Assembly (NCBI RefSeq): GCF_000828635.1
Contig: NZ_AP012547.1
Span: 2,976,001 to 3,040,000, forward strand
Direction: 5' to 3'
DNA: 64,000 nucleotides
Origin: Sulfuritalea hydrogenivorans sk43H
GTDB taxonomy: Bacteria; Pseudomonadota; Gammaproteobacteria; Burkholderiales; Rhodocyclaceae
The notes below the pieces were generated by a model that was not told where the DNA came from, ran no database searches, and saw only the letters and a list, made by a program, of their open reading frames with translations. Of the stretch, positions 54,301 through 64,000 are shown piece after piece. The position numbers and the translations under genes were made by a program. The stretch's first letter is position 1; each line of letters opens with the position of its first letter.

Positions 54301-57275
54301 TCAGCGCCCGCCTCGGATCTTCCGCCGCCGCCACCACCAGCAACCCCAACGTGACCTCGGGCGACAACTTCGTCTTCAGTTCGACCTTTTCCACGCAGGT
54401 CTGGGACGGCGAACTGGTGCGCCAGCAGATCGACCTGACCACCGGCGTCGTGTCGACTGCGATCGACTGGGCTGCGCAGGACCTGCTCGATCTCAGGACC
54501 CACACGGGCCGTACCATTTACACCTTTGATTCCGCCACGGCGAACAAGCTCAAGGCATTTACCTACGCCAGTTTGACCAGCACGGAACAGGCCTACTTCA
54601 ATACGCCGAACATCGCCGGCCTGTCGCAATTCTGTTCAGTCGGCACCACCTGCCTGAGCTCCACCGATCAAAGCGCCGCGGCCGGGAACAACCTGGTGAA
54701 CTTCCTGCGCGGCCAACGCACCAACGAAGGGGTTGCCAGCGACACCAGCAAGTACTACCGCCAGCGCAATCACCTGCTCGGTGACATCGTGACGGCTGAG
54801 GCTGTGTATGTGAAGAAATCGCTGTTCCAGTATCTGGATCGCGGCTACCTGAAGACACCCGACGGCACCACCTACACACCCTTCGTCACAGCCAACAACA
54901 CGCGCCGGGGCATGGTCTATGCAGCCTCCAACGACGGCATGCTTCATGCCTTCTATGCGGCATCGGCGCCCTGCACGACGCTGCCCGTCCCATCGGCCAG
55001 CCCACCCGTCGCCGCGGTTCCCGCGGACTGCGACCCGGATATCACGACGGGCGCCACGGTAAAGGGCGGCGACGAAGCGTGGGCCTACATACCGTCCCAG
55101 ATGCTGCCCAACCTCTACAAACTGGCAGACAAGAACTACTCGAACCAGCACAGCTATTTTGTGGATGGTACGCCAGTGGTTGCCGATATCTGCACGGCGA
55201 ACTGCAATGCAAGCCCGACGGTGGTCGAGGACGGCCTGACCGCGAGTATTGTCATCGCTTCGGCCAGTTGGGCAGCAGGAGTGGCGACCATCACCACGGC
55301 GGAAGCGCATGGCTACTCGGTGAACACCATCGTTGTCATCAACGGCATGTCTGCCAGCGGTTACAACGGCACCTTCACCATCACCGAGGTACCAAACTCC
55401 ACGACGTTCAAGTTCGCGCTGGTGGCGGACCCGGGCAGCCATCCCGATCCGGTCTGGAAGACCATACTGGTCGGCGGCTTCAACGCCGGCGGACGGGGTT
55501 ATTACGCACTCGACATTACCGATCCCCTGGCGCCCAAGGCGCTGTGGGAATATACCGAGACCAACATGGGTTATACCTTCGGCAACCCGGAAATTACCAA
55601 GCTCAAGGATGGCACATGGGTCGTCCTGGTGACCTCGGGCTACAACAACCTGTCGCCGGGCGACGGCGTGGGGCGGCTGTATGTCATCAATGCAAATACC
55701 GGCACGCTGATCCGCACCATCAGTACTGGCACCGGCAGCCCTTCCGTCGACATCACGACGGCATCCTGGTCGGCGAATGTGGCGACGATCACCACCTCCG
55801 CCGCCCATGGCTTTGTCGTCGGAGACGCGGCGTCGATAACCGGCGTCACACCCAGCGGCTACAACGGCACATTCACCGTAACTGCCGTACCCAGTGCCAC
55901 CCAGTTCCGGTATGCGCTGACCACCGATCCCTTCGTGACGCGTTCCGGTCGAGTGAATCCGAAGGCAGTCAGCGCTGCCTCCTGGGCTGCCGGCACGGTG
56001 ACCATGGACACCACGGCTGCCCATGGCCTGACTGTCGGCACCTCGATCACCGTCACCGGATTCGACAATGCCAATACGGGGTACAACGGCACCTTCCTGG
56101 TCACTGCCGTTCCCAGCACAACGCGCTTGCAGTATGCGGTGGCGTCCGACCCCGGGGGCTGGACAGCGCTAGGAAGCGAGACCGTCAGCAGAACCGCATC
56201 CATCACCACCCCCTGGGCGGCCAATGTGGCGACCATCACCACCGCCACGGCGCATGGCTTGGCCGTCGGCAACACGGTCACCGTAGCCGGCTTTTCACCC
56301 AGCGGCTACAGCGGCACATTCACCGTGACGGCGGTGCCGACCACCACCACGTTCAGGTATACGCTGGCTACCGATCCGGGAACGGTCGGCGCGGTGGCTG
56401 GAGGTACCCCGAGCAATCTGGGTCGCATCCGTGCCTGGGTGGATAACGCCACCAACGACAACACCGCCCTGCGGGTATATGGCGGCGACATGTTCGGCAA
56501 TGTGTGGCGCTTCGACATCAATGGCGACATCGGCGCAGCCGGCTACGATGCCCATCGCATGGTGACGCTATACACCGACGCCGCGGGTACCGCGAGGCAG
56601 CCCATTACCAGCCGGCCGGAACTTGGCGAGATCACGGTGGGCAACACAAAATACCCGGTGGTCTTTGTCGGCACCGGCCGCTATCTGGGCACCCCCGACC
56701 TGACGGATCTGTCGCAACAAACGATGTACGCGATCAAGGACAACCTCGACAGTACATCCCTCCCCAATCCGCATGCCGCCGGGTCGGACTTCGTCGAACA
56801 AGTGCAAACCACCACGCTCTGTCCCAGCGGCTCGCCAACCAGCATTTGCCGTGCCGGGGAATCGGTGCGCACCACCACCAACAACGCCGTCGATTTCTCC
56901 ACCAAGAATGGCTGGTACGTCGACTTCCCGGATGGCGGCGAGCGCGACAACACCGACCCGGTCCTGCAACTGGGAACCCTGGTGTTCAATACCAACGTGC
57001 CCAACGTCAGCGCCTGTACGGCGGGCGGCTACAGCTACACCTGGTTCCTCGATTACCGAACCGGCGGCGCCGTATCCAGCTCGACAACGGGGGTCTCGGC
57101 CCGCAGGCTCGGCAGCGCTCTGGCTACGCGCCCGACCGTGGTGCGCCTGCCCAACAACACGGTGGTGGCACTGACCCGGTTGTCAGACGGTACGACCACG
57201 ACCTCCGACGTCGCCATCGGCAGCGGCGCGGGAACCACCCGGCGCGTATCCTGGCGCGAACTGATTACCGAGTAG
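51321..57275 (+). CDS. pilY1: Giant PilY1 pilus-tip adhesin/biogenesis factor with repeat modules
   Basis: The 1984-residue secreted protein is well above the common 1000-1200 residue PilY1 length. A signal peptide (about 1-25) is followed by a VWA-like region with the MIDAS motif in LMFILDDSGSMDSD, then a long Thr/Ser/Asn-rich portion. The C-terminal seven-bladed propeller starts around residue 1190 (RRGMVYAASNDGMLHAFYA) and includes NATNDNTALRVYGGDMFGNVWRF. Four related modules of about 65-70 residues, each with ATITT-x-AHG and GYNGTFTVTAVP type strands, are placed within the propeller region (about 1308-1372, 1476-1537, 1547-1612 and 1622-1689). It controls pilus retraction and adhesion in known systems. 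Confidence 0.93.
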   Translation: MNSRLLRGIGQALLFLGAASGTQGAVTSISSAPLVTSGASAVLPNLMFILDDSGSMDSDYMPDWANDNSPGVNLYKNSRFNGVAYDPAVTYQKPVRYATDGTLDTTTYPSQTGTSATTGANTGVAMPNWKAVKNDAYGVQSTSTSDLTSSAYFYTFLAGEYCTNVKQQTCAAGTAPSVTHPVTAYLRWCDSAAHTSNDKPVAAPPKGCQAVWTNDAFFYPRYPGLFLGTSATTSFTVSASTNAIVTGITANGLQILNASTASSSTPSTVASNIVAGINACTLFAKGNCQVAGYSATRSSSTVTITAPATIGTTNVNANGYAVVMSFSNTLQTTSPAKSGASPFTMTAFAGYDATNGYVPGSNVGTEIVSTNNSYPYPGTATKASTRTDCAGTTCTYTEEMTNYANWYTYYRTRMQMMKTSTSIAFQPVGATYRVGYFSINNNTGTDFLNVSDFNMTQKRAWYAKLFAANPNNSTPLHPAMTNAGRIYAGMKNGDTFNGSVVVDPMQYSCQQNFTILSTDGYWNSGSGYKLNGTTTVGQQDGTEVRPFVDSSIVTDTTVTPWSKVDRKTTVTPVVTTTPYTRTITTVATATPTLPTSCLLDNGSNSSGSAKTWCITTSGNSNSNQRYECNQLDAGGNKVYACRGNSAAATLPTGGAACKTDVDDNSIYCIFNNSAPAGALSCEQVRSGNNLYGCRFQCPAGQSAVSVQTQTSPRTLTGSITSEDDFTSTFNRTVVITNGVAAPPTDSLPTVSVVNVTPATMDAGSVDSGVPDGSNPALWTNSGSAVVSCSASPPAAGTSPGVAGAATTVNGTPVVTTTIAGVNTAGASTTTSVGSGGTSNTLADVAEYYYKTDLRTAALTNCTGVIVPPATAGSDVCSNDVPATGEDAASWQHMTTFTLGLGASGKMLFSPSYASATTTIDDYYAIKNGISADGVAGICTWQATGTQCNWPVPVSNTMTTIDDLWHTAVNGRGTYFSATNPATLSAGLSSALSGVSARLGSSAAATTSNPNVTSGDNFVFSSTFSTQVWDGELVRQQIDLTTGVVSTAIDWAAQDLLDLRTHTGRTIYTFDSATANKLKAFTYASLTSTEQAYFNTPNIAGLSQFCSVGTTCLSSTDQSAAAGNNLVNFLRGQRTNEGVASDTSKYYRQRNHLLGDIVTAEAVYVKKSLFQYLDRGYLKTPDGTTYTPFVTANNTRRGMVYAASNDGMLHAFYAASAPCTTLPVPSASPPVAAVPADCDPDITTGATVKGGDEAWAYIPSQMLPNLYKLADKNYSNQHSYFVDGTPVVADICTANCNASPTVVEDGLTASIVIASASWAAGVATITTAEAHGYSVNTIVVINGMSASGYNGTFTITEVPNSTTFKFALVADPGSHPDPVWKTILVGGFNAGGRGYYALDITDPLAPKALWEYTETNMGYTFGNPEITKLKDGTWVVLVTSGYNNLSPGDGVGRLYVINANTGTLIRTISTGTGSPSVDITTASWSANVATITTSAAHGFVVGDAASITGVTPSGYNGTFTVTAVPSATQFRYALTTDPFVTRSGRVNPKAVSAASWAAGTVTMDTTAAHGLTVGTSITVTGFDNANTGYNGTFLVTAVPSTTRLQYAVASDPGGWTALGSETVSRTASITTPWAANVATITTATAHGLAVGNTVTVAGFSPSGYSGTFTVTAVPTTTTFRYTLATDPGTVGAVAGGTPSNLGRIRAWVDNATNDNTALRVYGGDMFGNVWRFDINGDIGAAGYDAHRMVTLYTDAAGTARQPITSRPELGEITVGNTKYPVVFVGTGRYLGTPDLTDLSQQTMYAIKDNLDSTSLPNPHAAGSDFVEQVQTTTLCPSGSPTSICRAGESVRTTTNNAVDFSTKNGWYVDFPDGGERDNTDPVLQLGTLVFNTNVPNVSACTAGGYSYTWFLDYRTGGAVSSSTTGVSARRLGSALATRPTVVRLPNNTVVALTRLSDGTTTTSDVAIGSGAGTTRRVSWRELITE
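55242..56387 (+). repeat. Four diverged coding repeats within pilY1
   Basis: Units of about 200 bp start near 55242, 55748, 55960 and 56185. Each encodes a W-A-x-x-VATITT-x-AHG-x-x-VG segment followed by SGYNGTFTVTAVP and an F-x-YALATDPG end. The last three are adjacent, while the first is split off by a propeller blade. They look like small beta-sandwich modules. Confidence 0.85.
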
Positions 57276-57318
57276 ATCTGTATCAGCAGCCGCCTTCCGG
57301 CCGCTGCTGATTGCAGAC

Positions 57319-57340
57319 CGCCGTCCCGCCAGCGCCGACT
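57319..57340 (-). repeat. Dispersed 22-bp motif copy between pilY1 and ssb
   Basis: It is a perfect consensus copy, identical to those at 39388 and 40733. It lies 43 bases after the pilY1 stop in non-coding DNA, just before the shared terminator. Confidence 0.88.
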
Positions 57341-57370
57341 TTCGACCCGCATAGAAACACAGGCAACAAA

Positions 57371-57409
57371 AAACCCGGACAGGCTCATCGCCTGTCCGGG
57401 TTTGTTTTT
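57371..57409 (+). terminator. Bidirectional terminator between pilY1 and ssb
   Basis: AAACCCGGACAGGC and GCCTGTCCGGGTTT form a perfect 14-bp stem with T-rich tracts on both strands. It serves the convergent pilY1 and ssb genes. Confidence 0.9.
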
Positions 57410-57429
57410 CTCCAACCGCTGGAGAGGGG

Positions 57430-57897
57430 TCAGAACGGAATATCGTCCTCGAAATCGTTGAAGTTGCCGCCGGCGGGCGCCGCAGCGGCAGCGGGACGAC
57501 TGCCACCGCCGCCGGCACCAGCACCGCCGCCGCTCTCGCGCGGCGGCGCGTCGCTCATGCCCTCGCGCGAGCCGAGCATTTTCATTTCGTTGGCGACGAT
57601 CTCGGTCGTGTAGCGTTCCTGGCCTTCCTTGTCGGTCCATTTGCGGGTGCGCAGGGCACCTTCGACGTAGACCTGCCGACCCTTTTTCAGGTACTGGCCG
57701 GCAATCTCGGCCAGCTTGCCGAAGAACACCACGCGATGCCATTCGGTGGCTTCCTTCTTCTCGCCGGTGGCCTTGTCCTTCCAGGTGTCGGTGGTGGCGA
57801 TGGTGACATTGGTGATCGAATCACCGTTGGGCGTGTAGCGCACTTCCGGATCGCGGCCCAGATTGCCGACGATGATGACCTTGTTGACTGACGCCAT
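57430..57897 (-). CDS. ssb: Single-stranded DNA-binding protein
   Basis: A 155-residue SSB with an OB fold ([46 protein letters not shown]). A Gly/Ala-rich linker follows, and then the acidic tip FEDDIPF, which recruits partner proteins. AAGGAGAAAAGGC precedes ATG 57897. It lies next to the MFS and uvrA genes, the usual betaproteobacterial order. Confidence 0.96.
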   Translation of the reverse strand: MASVNKVIIVGNLGRDPEVRYTPNGDSITNVTIATTDTWKDKATGEKKEATEWHRVVFFGKLAEIAGQYLKKGRQVYVEGALRTRKWTDKEGQERYTTEIVANEMKMLGSREGMSDAPPRESGGGAGAGGGGSRPAAAAAPAGGNFNDFEDDIPF

Positions 57898-57919
57898 GCC
57901 TTTTCTCCTTGGATTTTGT

Positions 57920-59131
57920 TCAGGATTTTGTTTCAAGTATGCCATGCGCGGATGGCGCTGTCGCCATTGGCCGGCGCAGCGGGACGGGCGGCATGGTGGC
58001 TGCCGCCACCAGCCAGATTGCGGCCATCGCCGCACCGGAAAAGAACACTGCACCGGCGTCGAAATTCTTTACCAGCCAGCCGCCCAGCGCCCCGCCGAGG
58101 AACAGGCCGAGCGCCTGGGTGGTGTTGTAGACGCCCAGCGCCGCGCCCTTGGCACGCGGCGGGGCAACGCGGGAAATCAGCGAGGGCAGCATGGCTTCGA
58201 GAATGTTGAAGGCGACGAAAAAGCTCAGCAGGCCGCCCGCCATCACGGTGAAGCTTGTGCCGCCAAACCCCATCACCAGCAAGGTCGCCAGCAGCAGGGC
58301 GATGGCAAAGACAAACACCGGCTGCACCTTGTTGCGCTTCTCGGCGAGGATGATCGCCGGCACCATCAGGACGAAGGAGGCCAGCACCGCCGGCAGGTAG
58401 ATCTTCCAGTGCGAGGCCAGCGGCAGGTCACCGTAGCGGATCAGCAGGCCGGGGACGACAACGAACATCGCCATCTGCACCATATGCAGGGTGAAGATGC
58501 CGAAATTCAGCCGCAGCAACTGGGTATCGAGCAGCACATCGCGAAACGGCGGCTTGGGTCCTGGCGGCAGCGGTGGCGCCGGCGGTACGACATGGGTGAC
58601 GAGGCCGATGGCGGCAACGGCCAGGATTGCCGTCAGCCAGAATATCCCGCTCATGCCGATCGCGGCGTACAGCGCGGGCGCGGCGACCAGCGACAAGGCG
58701 AACACCAGCCCGATGGAGGAACCGATCATCGCCATCACCTTGGTGCGATGCTGTTCGCGCGTCAAATCGGCGGCGAGTGCCGTGACGGCTGCGGAGATCG
58801 CGCCAGCCCCCTGCAGCACGCGACCGATGATGGCCCACCAGATGTCCGTCGATAAAGCCGCGACGGCAGAGCCGAAGGCAAACAGCAGCAGGCCGATGAC
58901 GATCACCCGTTTGCGGCCGAAGGTATCGGCCGCCATGCCGAAGGGAATCTGGAACATGGCCTGGGTCAGGCCATAGGCGCCGAGCGCGATGCCGACCAAT
59001 GTCAGGTCGTCGCCGCCGGGAATGGTCTGAGCATGGATCGCAAACACCGGCAGGATCAGGAACAAGCCGAGCATGCGCAGCGCGAAGATGGAAGCGAGGG
59101 CGGCGCCTGCGCGCTTTTCGTCGCGGCTCAT
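57920..59131 (-). CDS. MFS transporter (YajR-like) between ssb and uvrA
   Basis: The 403-residue protein has about twelve helices. It starts [30 protein letters not shown], which matches the YajR-type drug/metabolite MFS group. [16 protein letters not shown] is the loop 2-3 motif, and [21 protein letters not shown] is motif C-like. The short helix linker is Pro-rich ([14 protein letters not shown]). ATG 59131 is preferred over upstream codons in the divergent uvrA promoter region. The substrate is unknown. Confidence 0.88.
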   Translation of the reverse strand: MSRDEKRAGAALASIFALRMLGLFLILPVFAIHAQTIPGGDDLTLVGIALGAYGLTQAMFQIPFGMAADTFGRKRVIVIGLLLFAFGSAVAALSTDIWWAIIGRVLQGAGAISAAVTALAADLTREQHRTKVMAMIGSSIGLVFALSLVAAPALYAAIGMSGIFWLTAILAVAAIGLVTHVVPPAPPLPPGPKPPFRDVLLDTQLLRLNFGIFTLHMVQMAMFVVVPGLLIRYGDLPLASHWKIYLPAVLASFVLMVPAIILAEKRNKVQPVFVFAIALLLATLLVMGFGGTSFTVMAGGLLSFFVAFNILEAMLPSLISRVAPPRAKGAALGVYNTTQALGLFLGGALGGWLVKNFDAGAVFFSGAAMAAIWLVAAATMPPVPLRRPMATAPSAHGILETKS

Positions 59132-59265
59132 GGCGTCTGGAGTGGGGGAAAGCACGTCGGGAATGAAGCAGATGGGGGAGTCGCGTATATTAGCAGGTTG
59201 CCTGGCCACTGCCGGGCTCCTTGCCCGACTTTGCCCCAGACCAACGCCATTTACCCCATCGATTC

Positions 59266-62151
<2,886 letters not shown>

Positions 62152-62208
62152 TCAAACCGGAAACCCTGCGGCAACGGGAACCATGGCAAATATTGCATCC
62201 AAGCCCAC

Positions 62209-62236
62209 TTGCCAAAAGTAATAAACCTTGTATATA
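62209..62236 (+). promoter_or_regulatory. Sigma-70 type promoter of the Lys/Glu-rich peptide gene
   Basis: TTGCCA and TATATA are separated by 16 bases, with AT-rich flanks unusual for this genome. A start near 62243 would give a leader of about 50 bases for the gene at 62292. Confidence 0.65.
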
Positions 62237-62291
62237 GTGCCTGCGCGCCAATCTGGCCGTGATTTCATAAACCACATACAAGGGGTATTAC

Positions 62292-62486
62292 ATGAGCAAG
62301 CTACTTTCCATTCTGATCGCCGCCGCCTTCGCCACCGTTTCCGCCGGTTCCTTCGCCGCTGACGCACCGAAGAAGGAAGAGAAGAAGATGGAAAAGAAGG
62401 AAGAGAAGAAGGAAGAGAAGAAGATGGAAAAGAAGGAAGAGAAGAAGGAAGAAAAGAAGGCCGAGAAGAAAGACGCAAAGAAGTAA
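62292..62486 (+). CDS. Small secreted Lys/Glu-repeat protein
   Basis: A 64-residue protein with a signal peptide (MSKLLSILIAAAFATVSAGSFAA, cut near residue 23). The mature part is almost only Lys, Glu, Met and Ala, with the 12-residue unit MEKKEEKKEEKK present twice (36-bp direct repeats at 62388-62423 and 62424-62459). It should be helical and strongly charged. The own promoter and the strong terminator suggest real, possibly abundant expression. Function is unknown; similar low-complexity periplasmic peptides occur in other betaproteobacteria, where replication slippage can alter the repeat number. Confidence 0.82.
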   Translation: MSKLLSILIAAAFATVSAGSFAADAPKKEEKKMEKKEEKKEEKKMEKKEEKKEEKKAEKKDAKK

Positions 62487-62503
62487 TCTGCGCCTCTCCG
62501 AAG

Positions 62504-62532
62504 AAAAAAGCGGGCTGCGGCCCGCTTTTTTT
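62504..62532 (+). terminator. Terminator after the Lys/Glu-rich peptide gene
   Basis: AAAAAAGCGGGC and GCCCGCTTTTTT pair around a short loop, with more T residues after. It may act in both directions, also ending the PAP2 gene transcript. Confidence 0.9.
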
Positions 62533-62568
62533 GTGCCTCACGACGGACATGCAAAGCACAAGCCGGCG

Positions 62569-63195
62569 TCAGCCTCGCGCGAAAACCAGGACGCGCAGAC
62601 CGGCTACCCAGAACGTCGCCGCCAGGGCGCCCGTCAGAACATCGCTTGGATAATGCACCTGCAGGTAGAGGCGCGAGAAACCGACCAGCACCGCCAGCGC
62701 CGCCAGTAGCGGCATCGCCCGGCGCCGGCAACCCGGCGCGAGACGGACAACCAGCACCCCAGATGCCACGGCAAGCGCCGTCACCTGCACCGCGTGCGAA
62801 CTGGGAAACGACAACGGCGACGCAACCGGGGCCAGTGCGGCAAACAGATCGGGGCGCTGACGCAAGACCAGATGCTTTGCCAGTTGCGCAAATATCGAGG
62901 CGCCAATCACGGCCGCAGCGAAGAACCCTGCCTCGCGGCGAAAACCTCCGCGCCATAACATCACTCCGCCGACCACCAACAGCGGCAGCAGCACCATCAT
63001 GGATCCCAGCCTGGTCAGGATCGGAAAAACCGCGTCCAGCCAGGGGCCGCGCCAGGCATGGGCCAGGGTCAGTCCTTCGCGATCGAAGCCCGGAATGCCG
63101 TTCGCGCTGGCGCCGATCCAGACGGCCATGGCGACAGGCGTGGCGACCGCCGCGATCCACCATGCCGCCACCCGGCTCGCCTTCGATCCCGTCAT
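62569..63195 (-). CDS. PAP2-family membrane phosphatase
   Basis: A 208-residue membrane protein with about six helices and the three PAP2 motifs: KHLVLRQRP, PSSHAV and SRLYLQVHYPSD. It probably dephosphorylates undecaprenyl diphosphate or phosphatidyl-type lipids at the periplasmic face. ATG 63195 (MTGSKASRVAAW) is preferred since upstream codons run through a dispersed-motif copy. Confidence 0.9.
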   Translation of the reverse strand: MTGSKASRVAAWWIAAVATPVAMAVWIGASANGIPGFDREGLTLAHAWRGPWLDAVFPILTRLGSMMVLLPLLVVGGVMLWRGGFRREAGFFAAAVIGASIFAQLAKHLVLRQRPDLFAALAPVASPLSFPSSHAVQVTALAVASGVLVVRLAPGCRRRAMPLLAALAVLVGFSRLYLQVHYPSDVLTGALAATFWVAGLRVLVFARG

Positions 63196-63226
63196 GCAGA
63201 TTCCCCAAGCCCGCTTCCCGCAATAT

Positions 63227-63248
63227 CGCCGTAGCGCCAGCGCCGACT
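63227..63248 (-). repeat. Dispersed 22-bp motif copy upstream of the PAP2 gene
   Basis: It matches all defined consensus positions. It lies 32 bases before the PAP2 start in the gap to pntB. Confidence 0.85.
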
Positions 63249-63298
63249 CCCGAAATGGCGTGGCGCAGGTCTCCCGCCGCAATGAACCATGATTCAAC

Positions 63299-63327
63299 AA
63301 AAACGCCACGGCATGCCGTGGCGTTTT
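63299..63327 (-). terminator. Terminator after pntB
   Basis: AAAACGCCACGGC and GCCGTGGCGTTTT form a near-perfect palindromic stem with T-rich ends, 25 bases downstream of the pntB stop on the minus strand. Confidence 0.85.
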
Positions 63328-63351
63328 GTCCTGCGCTCCCGCTCCCGGGAA

Positions 63352-64000
63352 TCAGGCGCCCTTCAGCGCCACCAGCACCTCGTCCAGCATCTTCTTGGCA
63401 TCGCCGAACAGCATCCGGTTGTTCTCCTTGTAGAACAGCGGATTATCCACGCCGGCGTAGCCCGAGGCCATGCTGCGCTTCATCACGATCGAGGTCTTGG
63501 CCTTCCAGACTTCCAGCACCGGCATGCCGGCGATGGGGCTGGCCGGATCGTCCTGGGCCGCGGGATTCACGATGTCGTTGGCGCCGATGACGATCGCCAC
63601 GTCCGTCGCCGGGAAGTCGTCGTTGAGTTCGTCCATCTCGAACACGATGTCGTAAGGCACCTTGGCTTCGGCCAGCAGCACGTTCATGTGGCCGGGCATG
63701 CGGCCCGCCACCGGGTGGATGCCGAAACGCACATTGACGCCCTTCTCGCGCAGATGCCTGGTGATCTCATACACCGTGTGCTGGGCCTGCGCCACCGCCA
63801 TGCCGTAACCCGGTACGATGATGACGTTCTTGGCCTCGGCCAGCAGTTCCGCGGTCTCGGCGCTGAGGATAGGCGCCACTTCACCGGCCGGTTGCGCGCC
63901 CGCCGCCGCCGGCGCCCCGCTGGTGGTGCCGAAACCGCCGGCAATCACGCTGATGAAATGCCGGTTCATCGCCGCGCACATGATGTAGGAAAGGATCGCG
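63352..64000 (-). CDS. pntB: NAD(P) transhydrogenase beta subunit, C-terminal part
   Basis: The visible 215 or so codons are the C-terminal NADP(H)-binding domain III of PntB, the proton-pumping transhydrogenase subunit. [15 protein letters not shown] is the nucleotide loop, [26 protein letters not shown] follows, and [16 protein letters not shown] and [16 protein letters not shown] are diagnostic. The reading frame continues upstream past 64000, so the membrane part is outside the window. A Gly/Ala/Pro-rich linker ([14 protein letters not shown]) connects it to the membrane domain. Confidence 0.95.
   Translation of the reverse strand, partial: AILSYIMCAAMNRHFISVIAGGFGTTSGAPAAAGAQPAGEVAPILSAETAELLAEAKNVIIVPGYGMAVAQAQHTVYEITRHLREKGVNVRFGIHPVAGRMPGHMNVLLAEAKVPYDIVFEMDELNDDFPATDVAIVIGANDIVNPAAQDDPASPIAGMPVLEVWKAKTSIVMKRSMASGYAGVDNPLFYKENNRMLFGDAKKMLDEVLVALKGA

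Noticed and set aside
55242-56387. pilY1 repeats as inserted mobile DNA
   Set aside because: The units are in frame, diverged and of constant protein pattern, so domain duplication is a better explanation.
59132-59265. LexA/SOS box in front of uvrA
   Set aside because: No CTGT-N8-ACAG dyad is present in the divergent gap.
62388-62459. Regular repeats as a possible CRISPR array
   Set aside because: The units are adjacent 36-bp direct repeats without spacers and are translated as Lys/Glu repeats; no cas genes are near.

Overview
The window is GC-rich, densely packed, and looks like the chromosome of a denitrifying betaproteobacterium, probably of the Rhodocyclales / Sterolibacteriaceae type. 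The evidence is gene order and content: a trp operon with gph directly upstream of trpE, the uvrA / MFS / ssb cluster, the rsmI-yraN-diaA-dolP cluster, a cd1 nitrite reductase gene (nirS) behind an FNR/DNR box, and a tripartite (TRAP) carboxylate transporter. The species cannot be named from sequence alone.

Layout. 1-6937: translationally coupled acyl-CoA operon (PECR-like SDR, biotin-dependent carboxylase beta and alpha subunits, acyl-CoA dehydrogenase, enoyl-CoA hydratase, DUF849 beta-keto acid cleavage enzyme), ordered like the atu/liu operons for branched acyl-CoA or acyclic terpenoid breakdown. 7028-11785: gph, a short Trp-containing leader frame, trpE-G-D-C. 11760-16531 (minus): CHASE-type sensor kinase, REC-HATPase protein and REC-PAS-PP2C phosphatase, a partner-switching type signalling set. 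16716-22783 (minus): RND adaptor, type I sulfide:quinone oxidoreductase, RND pump and DUF2892 protein behind a palindromic operator. 23064-30570: nirS, then a PilJ-type hybrid sensor kinase, an HD-GYP response regulator and a third response regulator with an unrecognised output half. 30574-37243 (minus): CbiX-type chelatase, MFS transporter, D-2-hydroxyacid dehydrogenase and a DctPQM TRAP transporter, with a divergent FadR-type regulator at 37400. 38235-39385: TerC and UspA proteins. 39525-39940 (minus): RNase P RNA. 39918-42197 (minus): pyrC operon. 42206-47728: rsmI, yraN, a secreted HIRAN protein, diaA/gmhA, dolP-like BON lipoprotein, hldE C-domain homologue, TAXI protein and a TonB-like protein. 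47878-57275: type IV pilus minor pilins and a giant PilY1. 57430-64000: ssb, MFS, uvrA, a Lys/Glu-repeat secreted peptide, PAP2 phosphatase and the 3' part of pntB.

The most unusual signal cuts across all of these regions. It is a 22-bp dispersed motif (AGTCGGCGCTGGCG, two free bases, ACGGCG) found about fifteen times on both strands. Copies sit inside proteins, at gene ends, over a start codon and between genes. Two copies are 58-bp long forms that keep the same ends and carry an internal hairpin with a compensatory base-pair change. Both long forms lie in frame in the two subunits of the same acyl-CoA carboxylase.

Several groups work as units. The acyl-CoA operon uses ATGA or TGATG stop/start overlaps at most junctions. 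The TRAP operon has a strong terminator between the binding-protein gene and the membrane genes. The sqr-RND operon and nirS each have a recognisable operator next to the first gene. No rRNA, tRNA, CRISPR array, intact insertion sequence or prophage was seen.
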